DNA of 27,643 nucleotides, taken from positions 1-27,643 of IMG/VR virus record IMGVR_UViG_3300048999_000170; one strand, given 5' to 3'. This document shows positions 6,820 through 13,159 of the stretch, in pieces. A program made the position numbers and the translations under genes. The notes beneath the pieces are model-generated. The model did no database searches. It saw only the letters and a list, made by a program, of their open reading frames with translations, and was not told the origin of the DNA. Positions within the stretch are counted from its first letter, which is position 1, and the number at the start of each line of letters is the position of its first letter. The DNA comes from a virus.

Positions 6820-6992
6820 GCGCCCGAGTCCTCCCGCCGGTGTGGAACGAACACTGCCGGTCCGAAGCACTCGCTCGCATCGTCGAGCTCCTCGCGGTCG
6901 TCTCGTCCACTCACTGGTGGACGCCAGACCATCGCGCCGCCAAAGCCGAGATCGCCTCCCTGAGCGAGCGTCTCGGCCTACCTACCCACTGA
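6816..6992 (+). CDS. small early protein, unknown
   Basis: This 58-residue protein starts at ATG 6816 in an ATGA overlap with the preceding stop. It is helical by appearance, with a Trp pair (THWWTPDH) in the middle and a Leu-rich C-terminal helix (AKAEIASLSERLGLP). No recognised domain. It ends just before a strong hairpin (GGGCCCC-AC-GGGGCCC near 7012-7027), so it closes a four-base-coupled trio of small genes. Confidence 0.6.
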   Translation: MSARVLPPVWNEHCRSEALARIVELLAVVSSTHWWTPDHRAAKAEIASLSERLGLPTH

Positions 6993-7033
6993 TCCATGCC
7001 GCAGTCGAGCGGGCCCCACGGGGCCCGTTCTGT

Positions 7034-7047
7034 CGGCCGCATGGCCG
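7034..7047 (+). other. GGCC-stem hairpin before a start codon
   Basis: CGGCC-GCAT-GGCCG lies 26 bases upstream of the GTG at 7074, just after a stronger GGGCCCC/GGGGCCC hairpin (about 7012-7027). It belongs to the recurring hairpin plus ribosome-site layout of this early region. Confidence 0.45.
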
Positions 7048-7073
7048 CTAGAGAGCCTCGAAAGGGGGCTGAA

Positions 7074-7238
7074 GTGGAGACCTCCTTGATTCAGGAACTC
7101 CCGATGTACCCGGGAGGTGTCGCCGTTCTGTTCGGCGCGATCGCCCTTGTCCTGATCACGCACGCCGCACGAGTCCTCATCCAAGAGGCTCGCGCTCGGT
7201 TCGATTACATCGTCAAGCCCCTGAAGGGGGAAAAGTGA
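7074..7238 (+). CDS. 54-residue one-pass membrane protein
   Basis: GTG 7074 is chosen because AAGGGGG precedes it at good spacing; longer in-frame starts would read through the hairpins. The protein has a short N-terminus, one membrane segment (GGVAVLFGAIALVLITHAA, about residues 14-32) and a basic cytoplasmic helix (RVLIQEARARFDYIVKPLKGEK). The stop overlaps the next GTG. Function unknown; the architecture resembles small phage inner-membrane proteins. Confidence 0.65.
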   Translation: METSLIQELPMYPGGVAVLFGAIALVLITHAARVLIQEARARFDYIVKPLKGEK

Positions 7239-7633
7239 CCACCACGACAGACATCGGCAGTGAGGTGGAGGCCGCCGTCCGCATCAGCGGAGGCGCCACC
7301 CTCTCAACCGTCCCGGGAGTCTCGTCTCCCCGAGCGGGGTACATCGTGTCGCTCCCCGGGCACGAGTGCATCCTGCACTACCCCAGCACGGACGTCTCCA
7401 AGGCCGTCCGTGAGTTCTCCCTTGCGAACAAGGCCGTACTCGCCCAGCCGGGCAAGTACCTCGGCGCCTGGGTGGACAAGGACCTGTTGTACCTCGACGT
7501 CTCGCAGCACGTCGCCGAGCTCGGTACGGCGTACGAGCTCGGTCAGCGGTACCACCAGCTGGCGATCTACGACGTCTCGGCAGGCAAGGACATCCGCCTG
7601 GAGAACGTCCAGCCGTTCGACGTAGCGGCGTAG
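7235..7633 (+). CDS. early protein, unknown
   Basis: This 132-residue protein starts at GTG 7235, preceded by AAGGGGGAAAA. It looks like a soluble alpha/beta protein: strands in the first half (YIVSLPGHECILHYP), then helices. The segment GKYLGAWVDKDLLYLDVSQHV (residues 70-90) looks like a beta-hairpin followed by a helix. No catalytic motif that I recognise. Similar uncharacterised proteins are common in actinophage early regions, but I cannot name a family. Confidence 0.75.
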   Translation: MTTTTDIGSEVEAAVRISGGATLSTVPGVSSPRAGYIVSLPGHECILHYPSTDVSKAVREFSLANKAVLAQPGKYLGAWVDKDLLYLDVSQHVAELGTAYELGQRYHQLAIYDVSAGKDIRLENVQPFDVAA

Positions 7634-7706
7634 TACCCGGCAGTCCCGGGCCCTGGTCGGGTCCACGGGCGGAGTGATCTTTTGCCTCCCCGTCCGTGGG
7701 CCCCCT

Positions 7707-7724
7707 CAAGGCCGCCCGGCCTTG
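7707..7724 (+). other. GGCC-stem hairpin before a start codon
   Basis: CAAGGCC-GCCC-GGCCTTG lies 32 bases upstream of the ATG at 7757. The loop and closing pairs (GGCC-GCCC-GGCC) are identical to those of the hairpin at 8903-8920, though the outer stem differs. Just upstream, GGGTCCACGG and CCGTGGGCCC (about 7658-7702) may form a larger stem. Confidence 0.5.
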
Positions 7725-7756
7725 CCCGTTCACCGTTCCTGAAGGGGGACATCAGC

Positions 7757-8002
7757 ATGTCCAAGATTCGTCTCACCGCATTGCAGCGCAAGGCGCTCGT
7801 CGCAGCGCTCGACCATCGCGTCTCCGAGATCAACCCTCAGCACCCGCACCAAATCCCGAACGAATTCCCGGCCGTCACCCTGCGATCCCTGGAGGAGCGC
7901 GGGCTTCTCACGGGCTGGGGAGGGCCGAGGTACATGCCGCAGTACTTCCTGACCGACTCCGGCAGGAAGGTCGCCGAAGCCCTGAAAGGAGCTGACGTCT
8001 GA
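7757..8002 (+). CDS. small winged-helix-like protein
   Basis: ATG 7757 follows GAAGGGGG, giving 81 residues. The order helix (LTALQRKALVAALDHRV), helix (FPAVTLRSLEERGLL), turn and hairpin (YMPQYFLTDSGRKVAEAL) matches the pattern of winged-helix proteins such as MarR or PadR relatives, where L-TDSGRKVAE is the typical wing and final helix. A DNA-binding or regulatory role is therefore likely but unproven. The TGATG junction couples it to the next gene. Confidence 0.7.
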   Translation: MSKIRLTALQRKALVAALDHRVSEINPQHPHQIPNEFPAVTLRSLEERGLLTGWGGPRYMPQYFLTDSGRKVAEALKGADV

Positions 8003-8214
8003 TGGCGAACAACGGGAGTACGCGCGCAGCTGCACAGGCTGCGCTGGATGCCTACAAGGCTCAGCCCGGGATGGATTCCGAGCCGGACGACATCACGATC
8101 ATCGACTTGATCGTCGACCTCCTGCACCTGACGGACTCGATCGGCGGCAGCGGTGCAACAGCCGTCGAGTGGGCGAGGGACTACTACGAAGACGAGCGGG
8201 GAGCTGACGACTGA
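8002..8214 (+). CDS. small acidic helical protein, unknown
   Basis: This 70-residue acidic protein starts at ATG 8002 in a TGATG junction. It has two helices (TRAAAQAALDAYKA; ITIIDLIVDLLHLTDSI) and an acidic C-terminus (RDYYEDERGADD). No cysteine or membrane segment. The pattern resembles actinophage small helical proteins of unknown role. The one-base overlaps on both sides support expression with its neighbours. Confidence 0.7.
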   Translation: MANNGSTRAAAQAALDAYKAQPGMDSEPDDITIIDLIVDLLHLTDSIGGSGATAVEWARDYYEDERGADD

Positions 8215-8462
8215 TGACTCAATCAATCCGATCCATGAATCCGGAGACGCGAAGCGTCTACCTAGATTCCTTTTCTGGCAAGGCGGTTGACGTCGTCTAC
8301 GGCAAGGCGTACCAGCGCACGATCCGGTGCGTCGTGGTCGGTGTCGCTCCGTCCCTGTCCAGCTCGATCAGTGCCCAGCTGATCGTGCGGGCACGGTACG
8401 GCGACAAGCCGTTGTACGCGATCGCATCGGCGGAGATTCTCTCGATCGAGGAGATCGACTGA
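8214..8462 (+). CDS. small beta-rich protein, unknown
   Basis: This 82-residue protein starts at ATG 8214, overlapping the previous stop. It appears to be mainly beta strands (RSVYLDSF, AVDVVYGKAY, RTIRCVVVGVAP, SAQLIVRARYGDK, YAIASAEILSIEEID), like a small barrel or SH3-type fold. No known motif. It is followed by another TGATG junction. Function not known. Confidence 0.7.
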   Translation: MTQSIRSMNPETRSVYLDSFSGKAVDVVYGKAYQRTIRCVVVGVAPSLSSSISAQLIVRARYGDKPLYAIASAEILSIEEID

Positions 8463-8851
8463 TGGCTACCGTCACGGTCTACCGCGTCGAGGACGCGCAC
8501 GGCAACGGTCCGTACAACATGGACCACTGGCCAATGGCGTACGGCCGGGAGTGGGATCGATTCGAGAACCTGATGCGTGCAACCTGCCTCGGCGAGAGGC
8601 ATCCTCCGCCACCCAAGGACGGCATCGAGACCCACTCGGCGCAGTACGTCTGCGGCTTCGCCGACCTTTCCGCCTTGCACTCCTGGTTCACCCCGGAGGA
8701 CCTGGAGGGGATGGCGAGGTGGGGCTACCTGCCCACCGAGTACTCCGTCGACGATCGCGACATCCTCCACGGATGTCACCAACTAATGTTCGACCAGGAT
8801 CACGCCCAGCTCGTACGACGCTTCCAGCCTTCCGAGCTGGCAGCGGTGTGA
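8462..8851 (+). CDS. early protein, unknown, conserved-looking
   Basis: This 129-residue protein starts at ATG 8462 in a TGATG junction; a longer frame upstream is excluded by the overlap with the previous gene. It begins with a strand (ATVTVYRVEDAHGNGPYN), then has aromatic and His/Cys residues (CLGERHPPPPKDGI, YVCGFADLSALHSWF) and ends with strands and a helix. It resembles uncharacterised actinophage proteins with the pattern VYRVE..G.GPY and FxxLxxLxxWF, but I cannot assign a function. It closes a run of four coupled genes before two hairpins. Confidence 0.75.
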   Translation: MATVTVYRVEDAHGNGPYNMDHWPMAYGREWDRFENLMRATCLGERHPPPPKDGIETHSAQYVCGFADLSALHSWFTPEDLEGMARWGYLPTEYSVDDRDILHGCHQLMFDQDHAQLVRRFQPSELAAV

Positions 8852-8871
8852 CACCCATCCGGGCCGCAGTC

Positions 8872-8920
8872 GGCTAGCTCTCACTACTCCGGGAGCTAGC
8901 CCATCGGCCGCCCGGCCGAT
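8872..8920 (+). other. tandem hairpins between gene clusters
   Basis: GGCTAGCTC (8872-8880) pairs with GAGCTAGCC (8893-8901). It is directly followed by ATCGGCC-GCCC-GGCCGAT (8903-8920), which lies 27 bases upstream of the ATG at 8948. There is no T-run. The second hairpin shares its core with 7707-7724. Confidence 0.5.
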
Positions 8921-8947
8921 TTCCAATCCAAGGAAGGCATCACCAGC

Positions 8948-9253
8948 ATGTCCGAAACAAGCACAAGCACTGACGCAACCCCGGTCGCCGCCTGGCAGGT
9001 CGTGGATGACTCCAGCGACCTCGTCCACGGCGTCCGTTTCGTGGACAACGAAGGGTGGGAAACCCGCATCGCTTTCTACGCCGGTGTCGTCGCGACCATC
9101 GTCAACACCTCCCTCGGCACCGTCGGGCCCGTGGTGGTCGAGACGGAGCGGTTCGGCGGATACCCGGGAACCCCGGAGGGCCGGATCTCCTTCGGCGCCG
9201 AGTACGCCCGCCAGATGAAGGCTTTCATGGCCGAAGGCGGCCTGGAGGTCTGA
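8948..9253 (+). CDS. early protein, unknown
   Basis: This 101-residue protein starts at ATG 8948 with AAGGAAGG about 11 bases upstream. After a Ser/Thr-rich start (SETSTSTDATP) it has strands (AAWQVVDDSSD, VHGVRFVDNEGW) and a hydrophobic stretch (RIAFYAGVVATIVN) too polar at its ends to be called a membrane segment with confidence. No catalytic motif. A hairpin built from GACCCCAGA and TCTGGGGTC follows at about 9253-9289. Confidence 0.7.
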   Translation: MSETSTSTDATPVAAWQVVDDSSDLVHGVRFVDNEGWETRIAFYAGVVATIVNTSLGTVGPVVVETERFGGYPGTPEGRISFGAEYARQMKAFMAEGGLEV

Positions 9254-9289
9254 CCCCAGACCGGTCTTTGCCGGGTCTCTGGGGTCGCC
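9253..9289 (+). terminator. weak terminator-like hairpin
   Basis: GACCCCAGACC and GGTCTCTGGGGTC can pair, with one bulge, around a loop of about 11 bases just after the stop of the gene ending at 9253. No T-run follows on the plus strand. Confidence 0.4.
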
Positions 9290-9362
9290 TGAACGGGCTT
9301 CCCTCCGGCAGCGCGATCCGCTGGTCAGGGGCCCGGCAATGACCCCCAACAGGAGGTGTGCC

Positions 9363-9548
9363 GTGAGGCAGGTACGGATTCAACGACGTCGCACCGACCG
9401 CGCCGAGCGCACAGCTCGGCGGGTCGCCGACAGCAGTAAGTGCACCGAGTGTGCACACGAGGGACACCACGACAAGCCAGCCACGCATGGCCAGCTCTGT
9501 CTCAAGCACTTCCGCGTAGTCCTGACCAGAGCTGCCAAGCATGTCTAG
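9363..9548 (+). CDS. small zinc-finger-like protein
   Basis: GTG 9363 is chosen over an upstream ATG (9339) because AGGAGGTG lies exactly at ribosome-site distance. The 61-residue protein has a strongly basic N-terminus (RIQRRRTDRAERTARR) and a possible zinc site formed by CTEC, an HxxHH segment and LCLKH. Basic helix plus zinc knuckle suggests nucleic-acid binding. The last eight bases overlap the next gene. Confidence 0.65.
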   Translation: MRQVRIQRRRTDRAERTARRVADSSKCTECAHEGHHDKPATHGQLCLKHFRVVLTRAAKHV

Positions 9549-9774
9549 CGGGTTCGTCGTTGGAGATGTGATCCACGGGTTCGCGGGCGGTGCCTTCGGG
9601 CGCGACTCGTACGGATGCCGCACGGTCGAGGCCGTCGGCACCGACTGGGTTGTCACGCGGAACTCCGCAGGCGCGGCCGAGTTCGCTTCAGGGGACTCGC
9701 TCCACTGGGCACGGCTGAGCGCCGATGACCGCAGCTACTGCACGGTCTGGGGGTGCGATGCCGAGGAAGGCTGA
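9541..9774 (+). CDS. small beta-rich protein, unknown
   Basis: This 77-residue protein starts at ATG 9541, overlapping the previous gene by eight bases. The start VVGDVIHGFAGGAFGRDSYG and the later VEAVGTDWVVTRN look like an SH3-like beta barrel. Three cysteines are present, without a clear metal pattern. Family not recognised. It overlaps the next gene by 17 bases. Confidence 0.65.
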   Translation: MSSGFVVGDVIHGFAGGAFGRDSYGCRTVEAVGTDWVVTRNSAGAAEFASGDSLHWARLSADDRSYCTVWGCDAEEG

Positions 9775-10132
9775 CGTTCTCGCAGTGATGAAGCTCCTGG
9801 AGGAGCCCGCGGAGGACGCCGAGGACTTGGCAGAGCGGATCATCGAGGCGATGGACGCCGCCAGGCGCGACCGGACACGGTTCGCCCTGGCCGTCCAGGG
9901 CCTACCCGTCGCCTACCTCTACGGCGACTTCGAGAACAGAGAGGAGGCGATCAGGTGGGGCAAGCGAGTAGGACTCGACGTCGCCGGGCTCTCCGTGGGA
10001 GTCGTCCCCCTGTTCAACAGAGACATGGTCCTCGCCCGTCACCAAAAGATGACGGACGAGATCACCGAGAAGAACAAGCCGGAGCTCAAACCGGCTTCAA
10101 AGGGACGGCGCTCCAAGCCGGGCTCGACCTAG
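9758..10132 (+). CDS. early protein, unknown, possible -1 frameshift donor
   Basis: ATG 9758 has GGGGGTG just upstream and gives 124 residues: an acidic helical N-terminal half (LLEEPAEDAEDLAERIIEAM), a central strand/helix unit (YLYGDFENREEAIRWGKRV) and a basic tail (KGRRSKPGST). The domain is not recognised. Near its 3' end, 10099-10105 reads A AAG GGA in this frame, a possible -1 slippery heptamer. Slipping would join residue 116 to the zinc-ribbon frame that continues to 10476 and has no start of its own. CCGGCTT and AAGCCGG (10091-10097 and 10115-10121) can pair around the site. Confidence 0.7.
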   Translation: MPRKADVLAVMKLLEEPAEDAEDLAERIIEAMDAARRDRTRFALAVQGLPVAYLYGDFENREEAIRWGKRVGLDVAGLSVGVVPLFNRDMVLARHQKMTDEITEKNKPELKPASKGRRSKPGST

Positions 10133-10476
10133 TCTGTGTCGATTGCCGGCGGCCGGTTCCGTCAGGGACCGTCCGTCATCGCGAGTGCTACGAGAAGTCA
10201 TCTCAAGCCTCACGGTCCGGAGGGAACGGACCGGGACGCTATTCCCTCCTCGGTCTCTCGGAGGACATACTCGATGTCGTCGCGCTCGCCGAGCGCGGTG
10301 GCGTCGGCCCAGTAGGGCCGGAGTTCCAGCGGCTTTACTGGACCGGTGAGAGATGGACCCAAGAGAAACCGAGCGTCGAGTCCTCGACGCCGAGCGAGAC
10401 GTGCAACGAGACCTCGCTCACCACCGGCGTACGCGGTACTGGGGAAGTACGCCCACCGAGATCGGCAGGAACGTAG
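10105..10476 (+). CDS. zinc-ribbon frame without its own start codon
   Basis: This frame encodes LVCVDCRRPVPSGTVRHREC, a typical zinc ribbon (CxxC, HxxC), then a helix (LGLSEDILDVVALAERGG) and a Trp-rich segment (RLYWTGERWTQEKP). There is no ATG, GTG or TTG in frame between the preceding gene's tail and the zinc ribbon. The only in-frame candidate, GTG 9955, lies deep inside the preceding gene and would add a nonsense-looking Arg-rich peptide. Expression as a -1 frameshift extension of the gene at 9758 would give about 239 residues. Alternatives are a non-standard start, a sequencing error or a decayed gene. Its end overlaps the gene starting at 10353. Confidence 0.5.
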   Translation, partial: TALQAGLDLVCVDCRRPVPSGTVRHRECYEKSSQASRSGGNGPGRYSLLGLSEDILDVVALAERGGVGPVGPEFQRLYWTGERWTQEKPSVESSTPSETCNETSLTTGVRGTGEVRPPRSAGT

Positions 10477-10547
10477 GCGCCCATCTGGGCGTCCTTGTCT
10501 GCCTTCTGATTCCAGCATTTCTAATCCTGAAGGCGGTGATCAATTGA
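10353..10547 (+). CDS. small membrane-anchored protein
   Basis: ATG 10353 (GGTGAGAG upstream) gives 64 residues: a charged N-terminus (DPRETERRVLDAERDVQRD) and a C-terminal membrane segment (GVLVCLLIPAFLILKAVIN, 46-64). It is a tail-anchored arrangement with the charged part in the cytoplasm. It overlaps the zinc-ribbon frame by 124 bases, which is long but tolerable for phage genes; the membrane helix lies outside the overlap. The stop overlaps the next TTG start. Function unknown. Confidence 0.6.
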   Translation: MDPRETERRVLDAERDVQRDLAHHRRTRYWGSTPTEIGRNVGAHLGVLVCLLIPAFLILKAVIN

Positions 10548-10690
10548 TCTTCTATTGGATTCATCAGTGGCGATCTCACCGCCACTGGCGCCGGACTATC
10601 TGTCCGCACGGACGGATGTACGCCACCGAGAAATGCGACCAATGCCCGTACCCGCTGTACGGATACGGGAAGAAAGTCAAGGTGAAATGA
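10544..10690 (+). CDS. 48-residue zinc-ribbon protein with TTG start
   Basis: A TTG at 10544 in the overlap TTGA is the best start, with GAAGGCGGTGA upstream. The protein is aromatic and basic (IFYWIHQWRSHRHWRR), followed by CPHG and CDQC, which could form a four-ligand zinc site, and a basic tail (GYGKKVKVK). It looks like a nucleic-acid-binding micro-protein. The stop overlaps the next ATG (ATGA). A TTG start is unusual, hence the moderate confidence. Confidence 0.55.
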   Translation: MIFYWIHQWRSHRHWRRTICPHGRMYATEKCDQCPYPLYGYGKKVKVK

Positions 10691-10752
10691 GTGCAGTCTT
10701 CTTCCTGCTCATCCTGGCCGCTTTTGTCGTGTACGAAATGATTGTCGGCTAG
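10687..10752 (+). CDS. 21-residue membrane peptide
   Basis: ATG 10687, in an ATGA overlap, encodes only 21 residues, almost all membrane-spanning (AVFFLLILAAFVVYEMIVG), ended by TAG. GGTGAA precedes it. It is the third tiny one-pass peptide of the early region and the last gene before the intrinsic terminator at 10797. Such short frames can arise by chance, but the coupling and pure membrane character argue for a real micro-protein. Confidence 0.5.
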   Translation: MSAVFFLLILAAFVVYEMIVG

Positions 10753-10796
10753 CACAACAATACCCCACATAGACCGCGCCTCAGGGCGCAGAGTTA

Positions 10797-10831
10797 GGCA
10801 CCTTCTCGGACGGGGGAAGGTGCCTTTCTTT
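10797..10831 (+). terminator. intrinsic terminator
   Basis: GGCACCTTC (10797-10805) pairs perfectly with GAAGGTGCC (10816-10824), followed by TTTCTTTAT. This is a good rho-independent terminator between the gene ending at 10752 and the gene starting at 10869. Since no clear promoter lies between them, read-through or antitermination may feed the next block. Confidence 0.75.
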
Positions 10832-10868
10832 ATGCCCTGAACAGAAAGAAAGAAGGTGTTCCGCATAG

Positions 10869-11606
10869 ATGACCATTCAGTACCTAGAAGAGGAGTCCTG
10901 GGAGGACCTCGCTGAGCGTCCTCCTGAGCCTCCAGAACCCTCGGAGGTGCGACCACCCCCGGAGCCCGGGAAGATGCCTGAGATCGGCGTCTACGGCTTC
11001 TCAGACAAGGTTCTGAGGTCCCTGGACCTCCGCCCGTGCGCCGAGTGCGCCCAGCCGGTAGTAACCCGGTACGCGCACCAGCGTCTCCCTTTGGATACAA
11101 GGCGGAAGATGCACGACGCCGGGATCCGGCGGGCAGGAAGTCGCGGCCTTTGTGACGCCTGTTGGAGTCGCGCTAGCGCCGGTGGATATCTGGGTGAATA
11201 CCCGCAAACTGCGCGAGGCGTGAAGGCATTACCCCTTCGCGACCGATTCGACCTGAAAGCCGAATGGGAGAAAACGGTCGCCGATGGCGGCCACGTTCCC
11301 GACCTCGCGAAGAAACTGAATGTCACGCCCGAGGGATTACGTGCCGCCCTGAAGAAGATCGGAATTCACCCCGAAAGGAAACAAAGGGACGACGTTATCG
11401 AAAGGGATTACCTGATCGAGGAAGTCACATTTCTCGTCAGGTGTGGCCTGGGAGTCCATGAGATCGCGGAGAAGTTCTCGCTATCGGACGTCCAGCTCAT
11501 CGAGCGGTTCAGGCAGTTCCGCGGAGACGGTCTCACCAAGATCGACTTGCAGTTCAAAGACGCCTCGGGTTCCCAAGGCGTCACGGAAGAACGGAAAGCA
11601 GCATGA
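10869..11606 (+). CDS. zinc-ribbon and helix-turn-helix DNA-binding protein
   Basis: This 245-residue protein has an acidic Pro/Glu-rich N-terminus (residues 8-34), a four-cysteine zinc site (C57, C60, C95, C98) and two helix-turn-helix segments: about 141-166 (HVPDLAKKLNVTPEGLRAAL) and about 195-217 (VHEIAEKFSLSDVQLIERF). The second resembles the -35-binding helix pair of sigma and related regulators. A transcription regulator of phage or host genes is the likely role, but the family is not identified. GAAGGTG precedes the ATG by about 11 bases. The stop overlaps the next ATG. Confidence 0.75.
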   Translation: MTIQYLEEESWEDLAERPPEPPEPSEVRPPPEPGKMPEIGVYGFSDKVLRSLDLRPCAECAQPVVTRYAHQRLPLDTRRKMHDAGIRRAGSRGLCDACWSRASAGGYLGEYPQTARGVKALPLRDRFDLKAEWEKTVADGGHVPDLAKKLNVTPEGLRAALKKIGIHPERKQRDDVIERDYLIEEVTFLVRCGLGVHEIAEKFSLSDVQLIERFRQFRGDGLTKIDLQFKDASGSQGVTEERKAA

Positions 11607-12016
11607 GCGAGACAGTGCAGGACTGGCAACCGATCACCTCCGAGGAGGGCAAGATCCTGGGGGCTGCGGTCGGTGAGCTGACCGAGCGCCTCGGCATCGA
11701 CGACGAGGGCGGGGGCCCGTCAGTCGAGCCCGAACCGGAGCCCGAGTCACTCGCCGAAGGCGAGCAAGTGGGCGAAGAGCCCACGTTCCACGAGGTCTCG
11801 GATGCCGACTACCGGGCCATGGTCCAGAAGCAGAACGACCTGGTGATGTTCGGTTGGGCGATCCAGAACACGAAGGGGTCGTTCTATCAGGGAACCGTCC
11901 CGGCGCGCGTCAAGCGGCGCCGGAGGGCTGCCGGAAAGCTCGCACGAGCGGCGAGGAAGCTCGCCCGTCCGGCCAAGCGCCGGACCGGGGTCCCCCGAAC
12001 CAAGCACGCTCACTAA
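11603..12016 (+). CDS. acidic-basic bipolar protein, unknown
   Basis: This 137-residue protein has three parts: an acidic first half with a Glu/Pro run (VEPEPEPESLAEGEQVGEEP, residues 41-60), a central helix with aromatics (ADYRAMVQKQNDLVMFGWAI), and a very basic Lys/Arg/Ala tail (VKRRRRAAGKLARAARKLAR) like a histone H1 tail. The tail should bind nucleic acid. It is coupled to the regulator before it (ATGA) and followed two bases later by the WhiB-like gene. No family recognised. Confidence 0.7.
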   Translation: MSETVQDWQPITSEEGKILGAAVGELTERLGIDDEGGGPSVEPEPEPESLAEGEQVGEEPTFHEVSDADYRAMVQKQNDLVMFGWAIQNTKGSFYQGTVPARVKRRRRAAGKLARAARKLARPAKRRTGVPRTKHAH

Positions 12017-12018
12017 CC

Positions 12019-12378
12019 ATGGGCTCCCCTGGGGACAGATACACGGACGTGGGCGAGAACGATGACGGGTACTACCAGGGACATCTCCCCTGGGCGCACT
12101 CGGAGCCGTTCGAGATCCCTGCCGATCTCGGGATGCCGAAGATGTACATCCCTGGTCGGCCTGACACAGACACCGCCCTGCCGTGCACCGGCAGGTACGC
12201 CGAGTTCGCTGACACCGAGCTGGTGACAGCGGAGGTCGCAGCCGCGTGCGCCGGATGCCCAGCGAGGCAGTGGTGCCACGACTGGGCCATGGCAAATGAC
12301 GCCTGGGGTATCTGGGCGGGCGAGAACACAGAAGACAGAGCGGCGCTACGGCGCCAGAAGGAAAGGGCAGCAGTATGA
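12019..12378 (+). CDS. WhiB-like iron-sulfur transcription regulator
   Basis: This 119-residue protein carries the WhiB signature: four cysteines C56, C77, C80 and C86 (C-x20-C-x2-C-x5-C) that would hold a 4Fe-4S cluster, then AWGIWAG (95-101), the counterpart of the GVWGG turn, and a basic C-terminus (RAALRRQKERAAV). WhiB-like proteins are actinobacterial and bind sigma factor or DNA; actinophage members can act on host transcription. ATG 12019 has no clear ribosome site, so a later start is possible. A TGACACCG octamer at 12210-12217 lies within the gene. Confidence 0.88.
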   Translation: MGSPGDRYTDVGENDDGYYQGHLPWAHSEPFEIPADLGMPKMYIPGRPDTDTALPCTGRYAEFADTELVTAEVAAACAGCPARQWCHDWAMANDAWGIWAGENTEDRAALRRQKERAAV

Positions 12379-12701
12379 GCTTGAAGATCAGCGAGATCCT
12401 GGAGAAGGCAGCTGACGCGCTCGATGAGCGGGGCTGGATCCAGGGCGACTATGGCGTCTATGACCAGGATTGGACGACCTGCGCGATGTGCGCCTACGGC
12501 GCGCTGTACGCCGTCTCCAACGAGACCGGAAGCCCCTACCTCTCGACCTCCGAGGGCGACCTGGCGGGCGCCTGGCTATGGGACAGCGACCTTGTTCCCG
12601 CGGGTCTCGTCAACTTCAACGATGACGTCGCCAAGACGAAGGAAGAGGTCACCGGGCTCTTCCGGTCGGCCGCCGCGAAAGCCAAGGAGGAGAACCTGTG
12701 A
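12375..12701 (+). CDS. DUF6197-like protein, paralogue 1
   Basis: This 108-residue protein starts at ATG 12375 (ATGA overlap). It has the order helix with AADALDERGWIQGDYG, then a cysteine-containing CAMCAYGALYAV, and a C-terminal NFNDDVAKTKEEVTGLFRSA. The same order (GWxQGDY, C-GA, WND-x-x-x-T-x-EEV) occurs in the proteins at 13156 and 13449. I associate it from memory with DUF6197, a family in actinobacteria and their phages without known function. One unrelated gene (12698) separates it from the next paralogue. Confidence 0.75.
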   Translation: MSLKISEILEKAADALDERGWIQGDYGVYDQDWTTCAMCAYGALYAVSNETGSPYLSTSEGDLAGAWLWDSDLVPAGLVNFNDDVAKTKEEVTGLFRSAAAKAKEENL

Positions 12702-13159
12702 GCAAGTGGACGAAGGCAGAGCAGGCCGAGCACCGCGCCGAGCTGGTGGCGGACCTGCGTACCGAGGGGCTCCGGCAGGTGACCGGATCCCTCCGGTCGC
12801 CGGCGGGCATCCTGAACCCCTCCGAGGGGGACGGCTTCTGCTGCCTCGGGCGAGCCTGTGAGGTCGCGGCGAAGCAGGGAATCACCGAACGGGCGCCCAG
12901 TAACAGCAGCTGGTCCGGGTACTCCACACTGGTGCTGGACCCGGCCGGAAACGGCGAGGCGACGTACGACAACGGCTACCTCCCGAACGAGGTCCGGGAG
13001 TTCTACGGCTTCACGACCCGCAAGGGCCAACTGCGGACCAGGATCGAAACCGAGGACTTCGCCGCGACCACCCTTGCCGATCTGAACGACGGTCTCGGGT
13101 GGTCGTTTGCTCAGATCGCCGACCTCATCGAGGCCGACGGCGTGGAGCTCACGTCGTGA
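12698..13159 (+). CDS. conserved phage-type protein (CCLG / LND-FAQIAD pattern), unknown
   Basis: This 153-residue protein starts at GTG 12698, overlapping the previous stop. Two segments recall a widespread but uncharacterised phage protein type: GFCCLGRACEVA at residues 47-58, and LADLNDGLGWSFAQIADLIE at 126-145. The second segment ends like a domain that senses or binds small ligands, but no function is established to my knowledge. It is inserted between two DUF6197-like paralogues and coupled on both sides (GTGA). Confidence 0.75.
   Translation: MSKWTKAEQAEHRAELVADLRTEGLRQVTGSLRSPAGILNPSEGDGFCCLGRACEVAAKQGITERAPSNSSWSGYSTLVLDPAGNGEATYDNGYLPNEVREFYGFTTRKGQLRTRIETEDFAATTLADLNDGLGWSFAQIADLIEADGVELTS

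Noticed and set aside
9955-10132. GTG 9955 as the start of the zinc-ribbon frame
   Set aside because: It would overlap the preceding gene by 178 bases and translate an Arg-rich peptide typical of an out-of-frame shadow; no ribosome site was seen.
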